Shown piece by piece: positions 53,976-63,046 of a DNA stretch of 64,000 bases. The notes under the pieces are model-generated. The model had not been told where the DNA came from. It saw nothing but the letters and a program-made list of their open reading frames with translations, and searched no databases. This DNA comes from Streptantibioticus cattleyicolor NRRL 8057 = DSM 46488. Lineage in GTDB: Bacteria; Actinomycetota; Actinomycetes; Streptomycetales; Streptomycetaceae. The position numbers and the translations under genes were made by a program. The stretch's first letter is position 1; each line of letters starts with the position of its first letter. The DNA lies in assembly GCF_000240165.1 (NCBI RefSeq), contig NC_017586.1, positions 372,001-436,000 of the forward strand. Direction: 5' to 3'.

Positions 53976-54335
53976 ATGCGGATCACAGCGGGCAGGAGCA
54001 AGGTGGACGCCGCCGACGACGTCGGCCTGGACGACGAGATCCCCGAGCTGTCCCCCGGGGCGCCGCTGCGCGACGCGGTGGCCCGACTGCGGGCGCAGTC
54101 GTTCCCGCCGCCGGTCGACGGCGGACGGGCGGCGTGGGTGCTGCGGGCCGGCGGCCCGGACGGCAGGCCGCTGGCGGTGGTGGCGCAGCAGTGGTACGAG
54201 CCGCGCTACCTGGTGGACGCCGACGGGCCGGTGGGTGACCTGGCGGCGCCGGCCGACGGCGGCCCGGTGCTCTTCTTCGAGTACCGCCACGGGTCGGACC
54301 CGGCCGAGGTGCACGCCGAACTGACCGGTCCCTGA
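53976..54335 (+). CDS. Conserved-looking hypothetical protein
   Basis: Unrecognised protein of 119 aa, acidic at its start (VDAADDVGLDDEIPELSPGA), then AWVLRAGGPDGRPLAVVAQQWYEPRYLVDADGPVGDLAA and FFEYRHGSDPAEVHAEL. The alternating hydrophobic pattern suggests a small beta-rich domain. No signal peptide, membrane helix or metal site. It appears leaderless and ends at a hairpin. Confidence 0.7.
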   Translation: MRITAGRSKVDAADDVGLDDEIPELSPGAPLRDAVARLRAQSFPPPVDGGRAAWVLRAGGPDGRPLAVVAQQWYEPRYLVDADGPVGDLAAPADGGPVLFFEYRHGSDPAEVHAELTGP

Positions 54336-54371
54336 CCGGCGGGCCCCGGCCGGGGGGCTGGCCGGGCCGGT
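54335..54371 (+). terminator. Compound hairpin after the hypothetical gene
   Basis: ACCGGC near 54335 pairs with GCCGGT ending at 54371, and an inner CCGGCC pairs with GGCCGG, immediately after the stop codon. Likely terminator. Confidence 0.45.
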
Positions 54372-54607
54372 GCCGCGCGCCGGCCCGTACCCTGCCAACT
54401 CCCCACGGCCGCCGGGGGTTCCCGGGGCCGCGGGAAAAGACGGCCGCTCGCCCGGAAGCCGTCCGAAAACGGCTGGAAAACGCCACGGACTCCGGCAAAC
54501 CGGCCTGTCGGTAGTAAATCCGGCAATCACCGCAGACCCGGCACACTTAACCCATCGGTCATGAATCGTTCGTGGTCATGCAACACACCTTCGGCAGGGT
54601 GGGGCCC

Positions 54608-56062
54608 ATGGACCCGACGCATGGCACCCACGACCCGCACCCGGCGCCCGCCGACGCCTCCCCCGCGACCCCGCGGCGACGCCCCGGCGCGGCCTGGCGG
54701 GCCCGGCACCACTGGCGGCGCGACGCCGTGGAACTCGCCGCCGTCTTCGTCGCGGTGGCCGTCGCCGACCTGGCCGCCAACGTCGTCGGGCACGGCCCCG
54801 ACGGCCCGCTGACGCTCGCGGTCTCGGCCGCCGTACTGCTGGCCACCGCCGGGTTCCACTTCTGGTGGTCCCGGCACCACGGCCACGCGCCGCCGGCCGG
54901 CACCGCTCCGGCCCCCGCCGCGCCGGCCGCCGTCACCCGTGAGCCGGGCGCCGCCGAGCCGGCCACCGCGCTGTGGCGGCTGCGCACCACCGTGCGCGAC
55001 ACCCCCGGCAGCCTGGCCGAGGTGTGCGGAGCCCTCGCCGCGCTGCGCGTCGACATCCTCACCCTGCAGACCCACCCGCTGTCCGCCGGCACCGTGGACG
55101 AGTTCCTGGTCCGCGCCCCCGGCGAGCTGTCGGCGCAGGACGTGGCCCGGGCGGTGGGCGCCGCCGGGGGCCGCGAGACCTGGCTGGAACGGGCCGACGC
55201 GCACGACCTGGTGGACACCCCGGCCCGGGTGCTGACCCTGGCCACCCGGACCGCGTTGGACCCGGCCGAACTGCCGCTGGCGCTGCGTCAGTTGCTGGGC
55301 CGCTGCACGATCCGCTCGACGCCCGCCGGCGCCGGTGAACTTCCGCCGCCGGAGGGCGTCCTGGAGGAGCACGTGCTGCGGCTGCGCGAGCCGTCGGGCG
55401 GCACCCTGATCGTCGAGCGCCCGTATCTGCCGTTCACCCCGACCGAGTTCGCCCGCGCCCGGGCCCTGGTGGAGCTGGACGCCCGGCTCGGCCCCCGGAT
55501 GCCCCGCCACCGGGACGTGATGACGCTGCCCGAGGGCAACGCGATCTCGGTGCGCCGGGCGGGCCCGGCCGACCTGGCCGCCGCCCGCGCCATGCACGAC
55601 CGCTGCACGCCGGCCACGCTGCGCGGCCGTTACCACGGTCCGGTGCCGGACGCCGAGCGCTACCTCGCCCACCTGCTCAGCCCCCGGCACGGCCGCACCC
55701 TCGCCGTGGAGACCGCCTCCGGGCGCCTGGTCGCCCTCGGCCATCTGCTGTGGGACGGCGACGAGACCGAGGTGGCGCTGCTGGTGGAGGACGACTGGCA
55801 GCGGCGTGGCATCGGCGGCCTGCTGCTGCGCCGGCTCGTCGCCCTCGCCGAGGAGGCCGGCTGCGGCGCCGTCTACGCGGTCACCCGTTCCTCCAACACC
55901 GCCATGGTCGCCGCCATGCGCGGCCTCGGGCTGCCGCTGGACTACCAGGTGGAGGACGGCACCCTGGTGATCACCGCCGCGCTGCGTCCCGTTCCGCCGC
56001 CCGCCCGCGGCGCGGCCGGCACCCTGCGCACCGGTGCCGAGGGCGGCGCCGGCGGGCGCTGA
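54608..56062 (+). CDS. Membrane-anchored ACT-GNAT fusion protein
   Basis: Unusual fusion of 484 aa. Two hydrophobic helices (about residues 41-60 and 68-88) are followed by a His/Pro/Ala linker, an ACT-like domain (about 123-190: WRLRTTVRDTPGSLAEVCGALAALRVDILTLQTHPL), a middle region and a GNAT acetyltransferase domain (about 320-460: ISVRRAGPADLAAARAMHDRC, VALLVEDDWQRRGIGGLLLRRLVALAEE, VTRSSNTAMVAAMRGLGLPLDY). The R-R-G-I-G-G acetyl-CoA loop is intact. ACT domains usually sense amino acids, so acetylation could be gated by an amino acid. A start 36 bases earlier (GTG 54572) is possible. Confidence 0.88.
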   Translation: MDPTHGTHDPHPAPADASPATPRRRPGAAWRARHHWRRDAVELAAVFVAVAVADLAANVVGHGPDGPLTLAVSAAVLLATAGFHFWWSRHHGHAPPAGTAPAPAAPAAVTREPGAAEPATALWRLRTTVRDTPGSLAEVCGALAALRVDILTLQTHPLSAGTVDEFLVRAPGELSAQDVARAVGAAGGRETWLERADAHDLVDTPARVLTLATRTALDPAELPLALRQLLGRCTIRSTPAGAGELPPPEGVLEEHVLRLREPSGGTLIVERPYLPFTPTEFARARALVELDARLGPRMPRHRDVMTLPEGNAISVRRAGPADLAAARAMHDRCTPATLRGRYHGPVPDAERYLAHLLSPRHGRTLAVETASGRLVALGHLLWDGDETEVALLVEDDWQRRGIGGLLLRRLVALAEEAGCGAVYAVTRSSNTAMVAAMRGLGLPLDYQVEDGTLVITAALRPVPPPARGAAGTLRTGAEGGAGGR

Positions 56063-56067
56063 CCCCC

Positions 56068-56102
56068 GTGGCGTGCGGGACGCGACCGGTTCCGCACGCC
56101 AC
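56068..56102 (+). terminator. Hairpin terminator after the ACT-GNAT gene
   Basis: An 11-bp perfect stem (56068-56078 with 56092-56102) and 13-base loop, five bases after the stop codon. Confidence 0.65.
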
Positions 56103-56177
56103 CGGCCTGCCCGGGGCCGTGTTCCCGCGCGGCGAAAACCGTCGACGCGGGGCGGGCCCGGGCTCCAGGATGGACGC

Positions 56178-57893
56178 ATGTCCGAAACACCTGTTGCCTC
56201 AGCCGCCGATCAGCCCGCCCTGCCCCGCGCGATCGCCGACGCGTACGTCGACGCCCTGGCCGATCTCGACCCGATCACCGGTCAGTACCTGGGGATCAGC
56301 CCCGGTGACGACCGGCTCCCGGACTTCTCGCCGGCCGGCCTCGAAGCCCTCGCCGACCTCTCCCGGCGCACCCTGGAGCGGCTGGACGCCGCCGAGGCCG
56401 CGCACCCGGCGCTGGACGAGGCCGAGCGGCGCTGCGCCAAGCTGCTGCGGGAACGGCTGACCTCGGGCCTCGCCGTGCACGAGGCCGGCGAGGGGCTGCG
56501 CGCGGTGAGCAACCTCAACTCGCCGGTGCACTCGGTGCGCAGTGTCTTCGTCATGATGCCGACCGCCACCGACGAGGACTGGGCGGCGATCGAGGGGCGG
56601 CTGCGCAACGTCCCGGCGGCGCTGGCCGGTTACCGCGAATCGCTCCAGGCCGGGCTGGACCGGGGGCTGCCGGCCGGGCCCCGCCAGGTCGCCGCGGTCG
56701 TCGGGCAGCTGGGCGAGTGGGTGGACGGCGACCGCAGCTGGTTCGCCGAGTTCGTCTCCGCCGGGCCGCAGGAGCGGGCCGGCCGCCTCACCGAGGCTGC
56801 CGGGGTGGCCGCCAAGGCCGTCGCCGGACTGCGCGACTGGCTGCGCGACGACTACGCCCCCGCCATCGCCGGAACCCCGGACCCGGTCGGCCGCGAGCGG
56901 TACGCGCTGTGGGCCCGCCAGTGGAACGGCGCCGACCTCGACCTGGACGAGGCGTACGCCTGGGGCTGGCAGGAGTTCCTGCGCATCGAGGCCGAGATGC
57001 GCGCCGAGGCCGGCAAGGTGCTGCCGGGCGCCACCCCGCGCGAGGCGATGGCCCATCTGGAGCGCGAGGGCCAGGCGATCGAGGGCGTCGAGGAGGTCCG
57101 GGCCTGGTTGCAGACTCTGATGGACGAGGCGATCGACGCCCTGGACGGCACCCACTTCGACCTGTCGGAGCCGGTGCGCAAGGTGGAGGCGATGATCGCC
57201 CCGCCGGGCAGCGCCGCCGCGCCCTACTACACCGGCCCCTCGCTGGACTTCTCCCGCCCCGGCCGCACCTGGCTGCCCACCATGGGCGAGACCCGGTTCC
57301 CGGTCTACGACCTGGTGAGCACCTGGTACCACGAGGGCGTGCCCGGCCACCATCTGCAACTGGCCCAGTGGGTCCACGTGGCCGACCGGCTCTCCCGCTA
57401 CCAGGCCACCATCGGGCTGGTCAGCGCCAACGTCGAGGGGTGGGCGCTCTACGCGGAGCGGCTCATGGACGAGCTGGGGTTCCTCACCGACCCGGGGCGC
57501 CGGCTGGGTTACCTGGACGCGCAGCAGATGCGCGCGGTGCGGGTGATCATCGACATCGGCATGCACCTGGGCCTGCCGGTGCCGGACGACGCCGGGGAGC
57601 GGATCGGCTGGGACCACGGCGGGGAGACCTGGACGCCGGAGCTGGCCCGGGAGTTCTTCGGGCGGCACAGCGGCCGGCCGACGGAGTTCCTGGACAGCGA
57701 ACTCATCCGCTACCTGGGCATGCCCGGCCAGGCGATCGGCTACAAGCTGGGCGAGCGCGCCTGGCTGGCCGGGCGCGAGGCGGCCCGCCGGGCGCACGGC
57801 GCCGACTTCGACCCCAAGGCGTGGCACATGGCCGCCCTCTCGCTGGGCTCGCTGGGCCTCGACGACCTGCTGGACGAGTTGTCGAAGCTGTGA
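56178..57893 (+). CDS. DUF885 family metallopeptidase-like protein
   Basis: Cytoplasmic protein of 571 aa from a family related to M2/M3-like peptidases. The zinc-binding HEGVPGHH motif (near residue 385, in STWYHEGVPGHHLQ) and downstream VEGWALYAERLMDELGF with the third ligand Glu are intact; AGERIGWDHGGETWTPELA and YLGMPGQAIGYKLGERAW are further family blocks. No signal peptide. Family members are thought to be carboxypeptidase-like but substrates are mostly unknown. The stop overlaps the next GNAT gene (GTGA). Confidence 0.92.
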   Translation: MSETPVASAADQPALPRAIADAYVDALADLDPITGQYLGISPGDDRLPDFSPAGLEALADLSRRTLERLDAAEAAHPALDEAERRCAKLLRERLTSGLAVHEAGEGLRAVSNLNSPVHSVRSVFVMMPTATDEDWAAIEGRLRNVPAALAGYRESLQAGLDRGLPAGPRQVAAVVGQLGEWVDGDRSWFAEFVSAGPQERAGRLTEAAGVAAKAVAGLRDWLRDDYAPAIAGTPDPVGRERYALWARQWNGADLDLDEAYAWGWQEFLRIEAEMRAEAGKVLPGATPREAMAHLEREGQAIEGVEEVRAWLQTLMDEAIDALDGTHFDLSEPVRKVEAMIAPPGSAAAPYYTGPSLDFSRPGRTWLPTMGETRFPVYDLVSTWYHEGVPGHHLQLAQWVHVADRLSRYQATIGLVSANVEGWALYAERLMDELGFLTDPGRRLGYLDAQQMRAVRVIIDIGMHLGLPVPDDAGERIGWDHGGETWTPELAREFFGRHSGRPTEFLDSELIRYLGMPGQAIGYKLGERAWLAGREAARRAHGADFDPKAWHMAALSLGSLGLDDLLDELSKL

Positions 57894-58450
57894 GCGGCGA
57901 CCTGACGATACTGCCGCGCCGGGTCGGCGGCCGGCTGGAGCTGCGGGCCACGGACCCGGCGCCGGACGGCCCCGGCCGGGTCCGGCTGCTGGAGCAGGGC
58001 GCCGACGCCGCCGCCGAACTGGCCGCCGGGCGCGGCGGCGGGCTGCGGTGGCTGGACGGCGGCCCGGGCGAGGGCACCATGGCCGCCGCCGCGATGACGG
58101 TGAAGGCCGCCGACGCCGGTGCCTACCAGGCGGGTTGGGGGCTCTTCGCCATCCTGCGCGCCGCCGACGGGGTGGCCCTCGGCGGCATCGGCTTCCACGG
58201 CCCGCCCCGGGACGGCTCCGTCGAGGTCGGCTACGACCTGACCCCGTCGGCCCGCGGCGCCGGGTGGGCCACCGACGCGCTGCGCCTGCTGACCGGCTGG
58301 GCGCTCTCCCGGTCCGGGGTGGACACCGTGCTGGCCGCCACGGAACCCGGGAACGCGCCCTCCCAACGGGTCCTGGCCCGCGTCGGCTTCACCCGCGCCG
58401 AGGACGCCGACGGCCTGCGCATGTTCGTGCTCCGCGCGCCGGAACGCTGA
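57890..58450 (+). CDS. GNAT-family acetyltransferase (RimJ/RimL-like)
   Basis: Acetyltransferase of 186 aa coupled to the DUF885 gene by a GTGA overlap. The central LFAILRAADGVALGGIGFHGPPRDGSVEVGYDLTPSARGAGWATDALRLLTGWAL and NAPSQRVLARVGFTRAEDADGL form the acetyl-CoA fold of the RimJ/RimL type; the usual R-x-x-G-x-G loop is ARGAGWA. Coupling suggests it acts on the same peptides or proteins as the DUF885 enzyme; that is inference. Confidence 0.9.
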   Translation: MSGDLTILPRRVGGRLELRATDPAPDGPGRVRLLEQGADAAAELAAGRGGGLRWLDGGPGEGTMAAAAMTVKAADAGAYQAGWGLFAILRAADGVALGGIGFHGPPRDGSVEVGYDLTPSARGAGWATDALRLLTGWALSRSGVDTVLAATEPGNAPSQRVLARVGFTRAEDADGLRMFVLRAPER

Positions 58451-58739
58451 TCAGCGGCCGCAGGACGCGCCGGACATCGGGGCGGTGGAGACGGTCGGCG
58501 GGGAGCTTCGACCCCGTCGGCCGTCTCCACCGCGAACCCCTCGCGCATCCCGTACCCGATGCCGCCCAGCACCTCCTCGACCCGGTAGCCCGCCGAGGCC
58601 AGGGCGTACGCGGTCTTGGTGGCCCGGCGGCCTCCTCGGGGATGCGCGCGGTGGGCAGGTGGACGGCGCCCTCGATGGGCCGTCCGGAACAGGTCGGCGG
58701 CCGGGTCTCCGGACCGGGCCCGGTGACCACCGGCGTCGT
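58451..58739 (-). pseudogene. Broken rhodanese-like gene
   Basis: Fragments of a rhodanese-domain protein in different frames on the minus strand. GAVHLPTARIPEEA (near 58670-58635) jumps frame into ATKTAYALASAGYRVEEVLGG and MREGFAVETADGVE (58630-58510), then jumps again to PPTVSTAPMSGASCGR and TGA at 58451-58453. The segment with the active-site Cys loop, normally between these parts, is deleted. No start is left; the sbcC stop lies at 58740. Clearly non-functional. Confidence 0.75.
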
Positions 58740-61700
58740 CTACTCCTCCCCGCTGGAGCGGCGTCCGCTGTCGGCGTGACCCGCCGCGGTGCGGTGGCGC
58801 ACCGTGGAGCCGTCGCGGCCCTTGACGACCTGGAGCTGGGCCGGGATGCGGTGGCGCAGGTCGGCGACGTGGCTGACGATGCCGACGGTGCGGTCGCGTT
58901 CGCGCAGGCCGTCGAGGACGTCGAGGACCTCGTCGAGGGTCTGCTCGTCGAGGCTGCCGAACCCCTCGTCGATGAAGAGGGTGTCGAGTCTGCTGTGACC
59001 GCCGGCCTCGGCGGTGACGACGTCGGCCAGGCCGAGGGCGAGGGCGAGGGAGGCGGAGAAGGTCTCGCCGCCGGAGAGGGTGGCGGTGTCCCGCGCGGTG
59101 CCGGTCCAGGCGTCGATCACCTGGAGGCCGAGCCCGGACCGGCCGCGGCCGGAGCGCCGGGCGTCGGTGTGCTCCAAGGTGTAGCGCCCGCCGGACATGC
59201 GGTGCAGCCGCAGGCTGGCGGCGGCGGCCACCTGTTCCAGCCGGGCGGCGAGCACGTAGGACTCCAGGGTCATCCGCAGTTCGTTCTCGGCGGACTGGCC
59301 GGTGGCCAGCAGGGCCAGGCGGCGCAGCCGGGTGTGTTCGGCGCGCAGCGGGGCGAGTTCGGCGGCGTGCCGGGTGGCCTGGGCGCCGAGCCGGTCGAGG
59401 TCGGCGCAGCGGGTGCGGGCGGTCTGGTCGGCGGCGTAGGCGGTGCGCAGCCGGGTCGCGGCGGCCTCCAGCGCGCGGCGGCACGCCTCGGGGTCGGCGG
59501 CGGGACGGTCGGCCGCGGAACGCACCTGGGGGTCGGCGAGTTCGGCGGTGGCGGCGGCCGTGGCGGCGTGGTGTTCCTCGACGCGCCGGCGCAGGCGGTG
59601 GCGGGTGGCCGGGTCGAGGACGGCGGCGGCGGCCTCGTCGGGTCCGGTGAACCCGGCCCGGCGGGCGGCTTCGGCGAGCCGGCCTTCGGCCTCGGCGCGG
59701 CGGTGGCCGGCCGCCGCCGTGTCCCGGGCGGCGGTGGCGGCCTCGGCGAGCGCGCGGGCGTGGGCGGCGAGCCGGTCGGCCTCCCCGGGGTCCGTCAACT
59801 CGGCGCGCAGTGCGGCCAGTTCGCGTTCGAGGGCTTCGCGGCGTGAGGTGCGGGCGGCGGTGCGGGAGCGGGCCTGCTGCTGGAGGGCGAGGCGTTCGGC
59901 GTGTTCGCGCTCGGCGCGGGTGAGTTCCTCGCGGGCGGCGTGCAGGTCGGCGGCGGCGCGGCGGGCCTCGGTGTGGGCGGCGGCCAGCTCGTCGGCCTCG
60001 GCGGCGAGGCGGGCGGCCGGGTCGTCGCCGGCCTCGGTGAGCGCGGCGGCGAGCCGTTCGCCGAGGGTGTGGCACTGGGCCTCGGCCCGGGCGCGTTCCT
60101 CCTCGGCGCGCCGGTACGCGGTGTGCGCGGCCTCCTCGGCGGCCCGGTCGACGTGGCCGGCGCCGGCGGTGGCCGGGGCGGGGTGATCCGCGGCGCCGCA
60201 CACCGGGCAGGGGGCGCCGGGCGCGAGCGCGGCGGCGAGTTCGGCGGCGATGCCGCGCAGCCGGCGTTCCTTGAGGTCGAGCCAGCGTTCCTGGGCGGTG
60301 GCGGCCTCCTCGCGGGCGCGCAGCAGCCGGGCCTCGGCGTCCCGGGCGGCCTGCCGCGACTCGTCGCGGCGGCGGGCGGCGTCGAGGCGGCGGTGGGCGC
60401 CGTCGAGGCGGGCGGCGAGCTGTTCGGCGCGGGCGGCGGCCTCGTGGGCGGCGTCGATGCGGCGGGCGAGCCGGTCGCGGACCGGCGGCCAGCCGGACAG
60501 CCAGGCGGTGGCCTCGCGGTCCAGTTCCTCGTCGGCGGCGGCGTCGCGGTCGAGCCGGTCGCGTTCGGCGGTGAGCGCGGCGGCGCGTTCGGCGGCCCGG
60601 CGGGCGGCGTCGAGGGTGCCGAGCCGGCGGCGGGCCTGGTGTTCCTTGGCGGTGAGCCGTTCGGGGTCGGCGGTGGCGAGGCCGTCCGGGAGCCGGTCGC
60701 GGGCGGCGGCCTCGGTGGCCTGGGCCCGCTGGTGTTCGCGGACGGCGGCGGCGTGCGCGTCGAGCAGCGGGGTGACCGCGTCCGCGGCGGCGGCCCGGTC
60801 GAGCCGGGTGCGGGCCTGCTCGGTCTCGTCCCGCAGGGCGTCGAGTGCGGCGAGCCGGGTCCGGGCGGCGTGGTGGCGGGCCTGGAGGTGGGCGGTCTCG
60901 CGGGCCTCGTCGAGGGCGGCCTGGGCGGCGACGTGGGCGCCCTCGGCAGCCTGGAGGGCGAGGGCGGCGGCCTGACGGTGTTCCCGGGCGGTGACGCGGG
61001 CGGCGGCGGCCCAGGCCAGGACGGTCTCGGCGGTGCCGGGTTCGCCGGGCGCCAGGTCGGGCAACGGGGTCTCGGCGGCGGGCCCGGCGGCCTGGCCGAT
61101 GCGTTCGGCGAGCGCGAGGAGGCGTTCGTCGTGGGCGCGCACCCGCTGCTCGGCCGCGCGGCGGCGGTCGGCGAGCCAGGATTCGGCGGCGCCGAAGCGG
61201 CCGGTGTCGAAGAGCCTGCCGAGCAGCCTCTCGCGGTCGTCGGCGTCGGCGCGCAGGAACCTCGCGAAGTCGCCCTGCGGCAGGAGCACGACCTGGCAGA
61301 ACTGCTCGCGGCTCATCCCGAGCAGCCCCGTGATCTCCTCGCCGATCTCCTGGTGGGAGCGGCTGAGCGCCTTCCACTCGCCGCTGGGCAGCCGTTCCCG
61401 CAGCCGGCTGACGGCCTTCTCCGCGGTGGTCCCGGCGCCGCGCTTCTTGGGGCGCGGCTGTTCGGGGCGGCGGGTCAGCTCCAACCGGCGGTCGCCGACG
61501 GTGAGTTCGAGGACGACCTCGGTGGGGGTGTTGGGGTCGGCGTGGTCGCTGCGCAGCCGGGTGACCTGCCGGGTGCCGGGCACGCCGCCGTACAGGGCGT
61601 AGCAGACGGCGTCGAGCACCGAGGTCTTGCCGGCCCCGGTGGCGCCGTGCAGCAGGAACAGGCCTGCGGCCGAGAGCCGGTCGAAGTCGATCTCGCAGGT

Positions 61701-61748
61701 ACCGCGGTACGGCCCGAACGCGGTGACCGTCATCCGGTGCAGCCTCAC
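58740..61748 (-). CDS. sbcC: SbcC exonuclease subunit (SMC-like ATPase)
   Basis: ATPase of the SbcCD nuclease that opens hairpins and processes double-strand breaks, 1002 aa. GTG at 61748 overlaps the sbcD stop (GTGA). Walker A GATGAGKTS lies near residue 34, the long alanine/arginine-rich coiled coil carries the zinc hook CPVC near residue 514, and the C-terminal half has the ABC signature LSGGETFSASLALALGLADVV and Walker B DTLFIDEGFGSLD. The strong bias makes long antisense frames here, which are not genes. Confidence 0.96.
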   Translation of the reverse strand: MRLHRMTVTAFGPYRGTCEIDFDRLSAAGLFLLHGATGAGKTSVLDAVCYALYGGVPGTRQVTRLRSDHADPNTPTEVVLELTVGDRRLELTRRPEQPRPKKRGAGTTAEKAVSRLRERLPSGEWKALSRSHQEIGEEITGLLGMSREQFCQVVLLPQGDFARFLRADADDRERLLGRLFDTGRFGAAESWLADRRRAAEQRVRAHDERLLALAERIGQAAGPAAETPLPDLAPGEPGTAETVLAWAAAARVTAREHRQAAALALQAAEGAHVAAQAALDEARETAHLQARHHAARTRLAALDALRDETEQARTRLDRAAAADAVTPLLDAHAAAVREHQRAQATEAAARDRLPDGLATADPERLTAKEHQARRRLGTLDAARRAAERAAALTAERDRLDRDAAADEELDREATAWLSGWPPVRDRLARRIDAAHEAAARAEQLAARLDGAHRRLDAARRRDESRQAARDAEARLLRAREEAATAQERWLDLKERRLRGIAAELAAALAPGAPCPVCGAADHPAPATAGAGHVDRAAEEAAHTAYRRAEEERARAEAQCHTLGERLAAALTEAGDDPAARLAAEADELAAAHTEARRAAADLHAAREELTRAEREHAERLALQQQARSRTAARTSRREALERELAALRAELTDPGEADRLAAHARALAEAATAARDTAAAGHRRAEAEGRLAEAARRAGFTGPDEAAAAVLDPATRHRLRRRVEEHHAATAAATAELADPQVRSAADRPAADPEACRRALEAAATRLRTAYAADQTARTRCADLDRLGAQATRHAAELAPLRAEHTRLRRLALLATGQSAENELRMTLESYVLAARLEQVAAAASLRLHRMSGGRYTLEHTDARRSGRGRSGLGLQVIDAWTGTARDTATLSGGETFSASLALALGLADVVTAEAGGHSRLDTLFIDEGFGSLDEQTLDEVLDVLDGLRERDRTVGIVSHVADLRHRIPAQLQVVKGRDGSTVRHRTAAGHADSGRRSSGEE

Positions 61749-62911
61749 CGGCCCGCCTCCCGTGCCAGGCCCTCGTGGAGCCGGGCGGCGTCCAACGCCT
61801 CGCGCAGTACGGCGCGTTCGGCGTCGTCGGGGCCGCTGCCGCGGACGTGGGAGACGAAGTCCTCGGCGATCTGCTGGTCGGTGCGGCCGTGCAGCAGGCG
61901 GGCGTAGGAGACCCCGTCGCGGTCCTGCGCGCCCTCCGGTTCGAAGGCGAGCGCCAGGATGTGCGGGAAGCGTTCGGCGAGCCGGGCCATCGGCTCGTGG
62001 GGGCGGTGCCGGTCGGTGAGGGTCGCCTCCACCCAGGCGTCCTCGTGGCGGTCGAGCGCCGGGTCGGCCAGCAGGTCCTCCAGCGGGCCGCGGATCCGGG
62101 CCAGCGGCCGGGGCACCGGGCAGTCGACGCGTTCGGCGGTGATCTCGCCGCGCGCGCCCAGGTCCACCAGCCACACGCTCTTGCGGTGGGCGGCCTCGGA
62201 GAACGAGTAGGCCAGCGGTGAGCCGGAGTAGCGGACGCGTTCGGTGAGCGTCTGGCAGCCGTGCAGATGGCCGAGGGCGACGTAGTCCACGCCGTGGAAG
62301 GTGTCGGCGGGGACCGCGGCGACCCCGCCGACGGTGATGTCGCGTTCGCTGTCGCAGGGGGCGCCGCCGGTGACGAAGGCGTGGGCGAGGACGACGGAGC
62401 GGGTGCCGGCGGGGCGGGCGGCCAGGTCGGCGCGGACGCGTTCCATGGCGGCGCCCAGGACGGCTGCGTGGTCGCCCCGGGCGGCGCCGAGGGCGTCGCG
62501 CACCAGGGCCGGCTCCAGGTACGGCAGCCCGTACACCGCCACCTCGCCGTGGGCGTCGCGCAGCACGACGGGGGTGGCGCACGCCTCGGGGTCGGTACGC
62601 AGATGGATCCCGGCGGGCGCCATCAGCCGGGCGCCCACCCCGAGCCGCCGGGCCGAGTCGTGGTTGCCGGAGATCATCACGGTGGGCACGCCCAGCTCGG
62701 CGAGGCGGTGCAGCGCGTCGTCGAAGAGCTCCACGGCGGGCAGCGGCGGCACGGCCCGGTCGTAGACGTCCCCGGCGACCAGGACGGCGTCCACCCGCTC
62801 GGTGCGCGCCACGGTGACGAGGTGGTCGAGGAAGGCCCGTTGCGCGGAGAGCATGTTCACCCGGTGGAAGGAACGTCCCAGGTGCCAGTCGGAGGTGTGC
62901 AGGAACCTCAC
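61745..62911 (-). CDS. sbcD: SbcD exonuclease subunit
   Basis: Mre11-type nuclease, 388 aa, partner of SbcC. The start GTG at 62911 (VRFLHTSDWHLGRSFH) puts the first metal motif DWHLG at the family position; LVAGDVYDRA, ISGNHDSARRL, VVLAHAFV and VALGHLHG complete the phosphoesterase set. It overlaps sbcC by four bases; the two are one operon. Confidence 0.96.
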   Translation of the reverse strand: MRFLHTSDWHLGRSFHRVNMLSAQRAFLDHLVTVARTERVDAVLVAGDVYDRAVPPLPAVELFDDALHRLAELGVPTVMISGNHDSARRLGVGARLMAPAGIHLRTDPEACATPVVLRDAHGEVAVYGLPYLEPALVRDALGAARGDHAAVLGAAMERVRADLAARPAGTRSVVLAHAFVTGGAPCDSERDITVGGVAAVPADTFHGVDYVALGHLHGCQTLTERVRYSGSPLAYSFSEAAHRKSVWLVDLGARGEITAERVDCPVPRPLARIRGPLEDLLADPALDRHEDAWVEATLTDRHRPHEPMARLAERFPHILALAFEPEGAQDRDGVSYARLLHGRTDQQIAEDFVSHVRGSGPDDAERAVLREALDAARLHEGLAREAGR

Positions 62912-63046
62912 GAGACCGCTCCGGCCAGCATCGTCCTCGTCCTCCCCGGTTGAGATCGGCGCCGGTGCCCGGATCGGCCGGCCGCCACGCCAGACCCTAG
63001 CGTCCGCCTGCCCCGGATACCGCACGGACCTCGGTTTTCCCCCGGC

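Noticed and set aside
58231-61377. Minus-strand open frame of more than 1000 codons rich in Arg and Pro
   Set aside because: It is the out-of-frame reading of sbcC; the sbcC frame has Walker, hook and signature motifs. Its last part only coincidentally reads through the rhodanese remnant.
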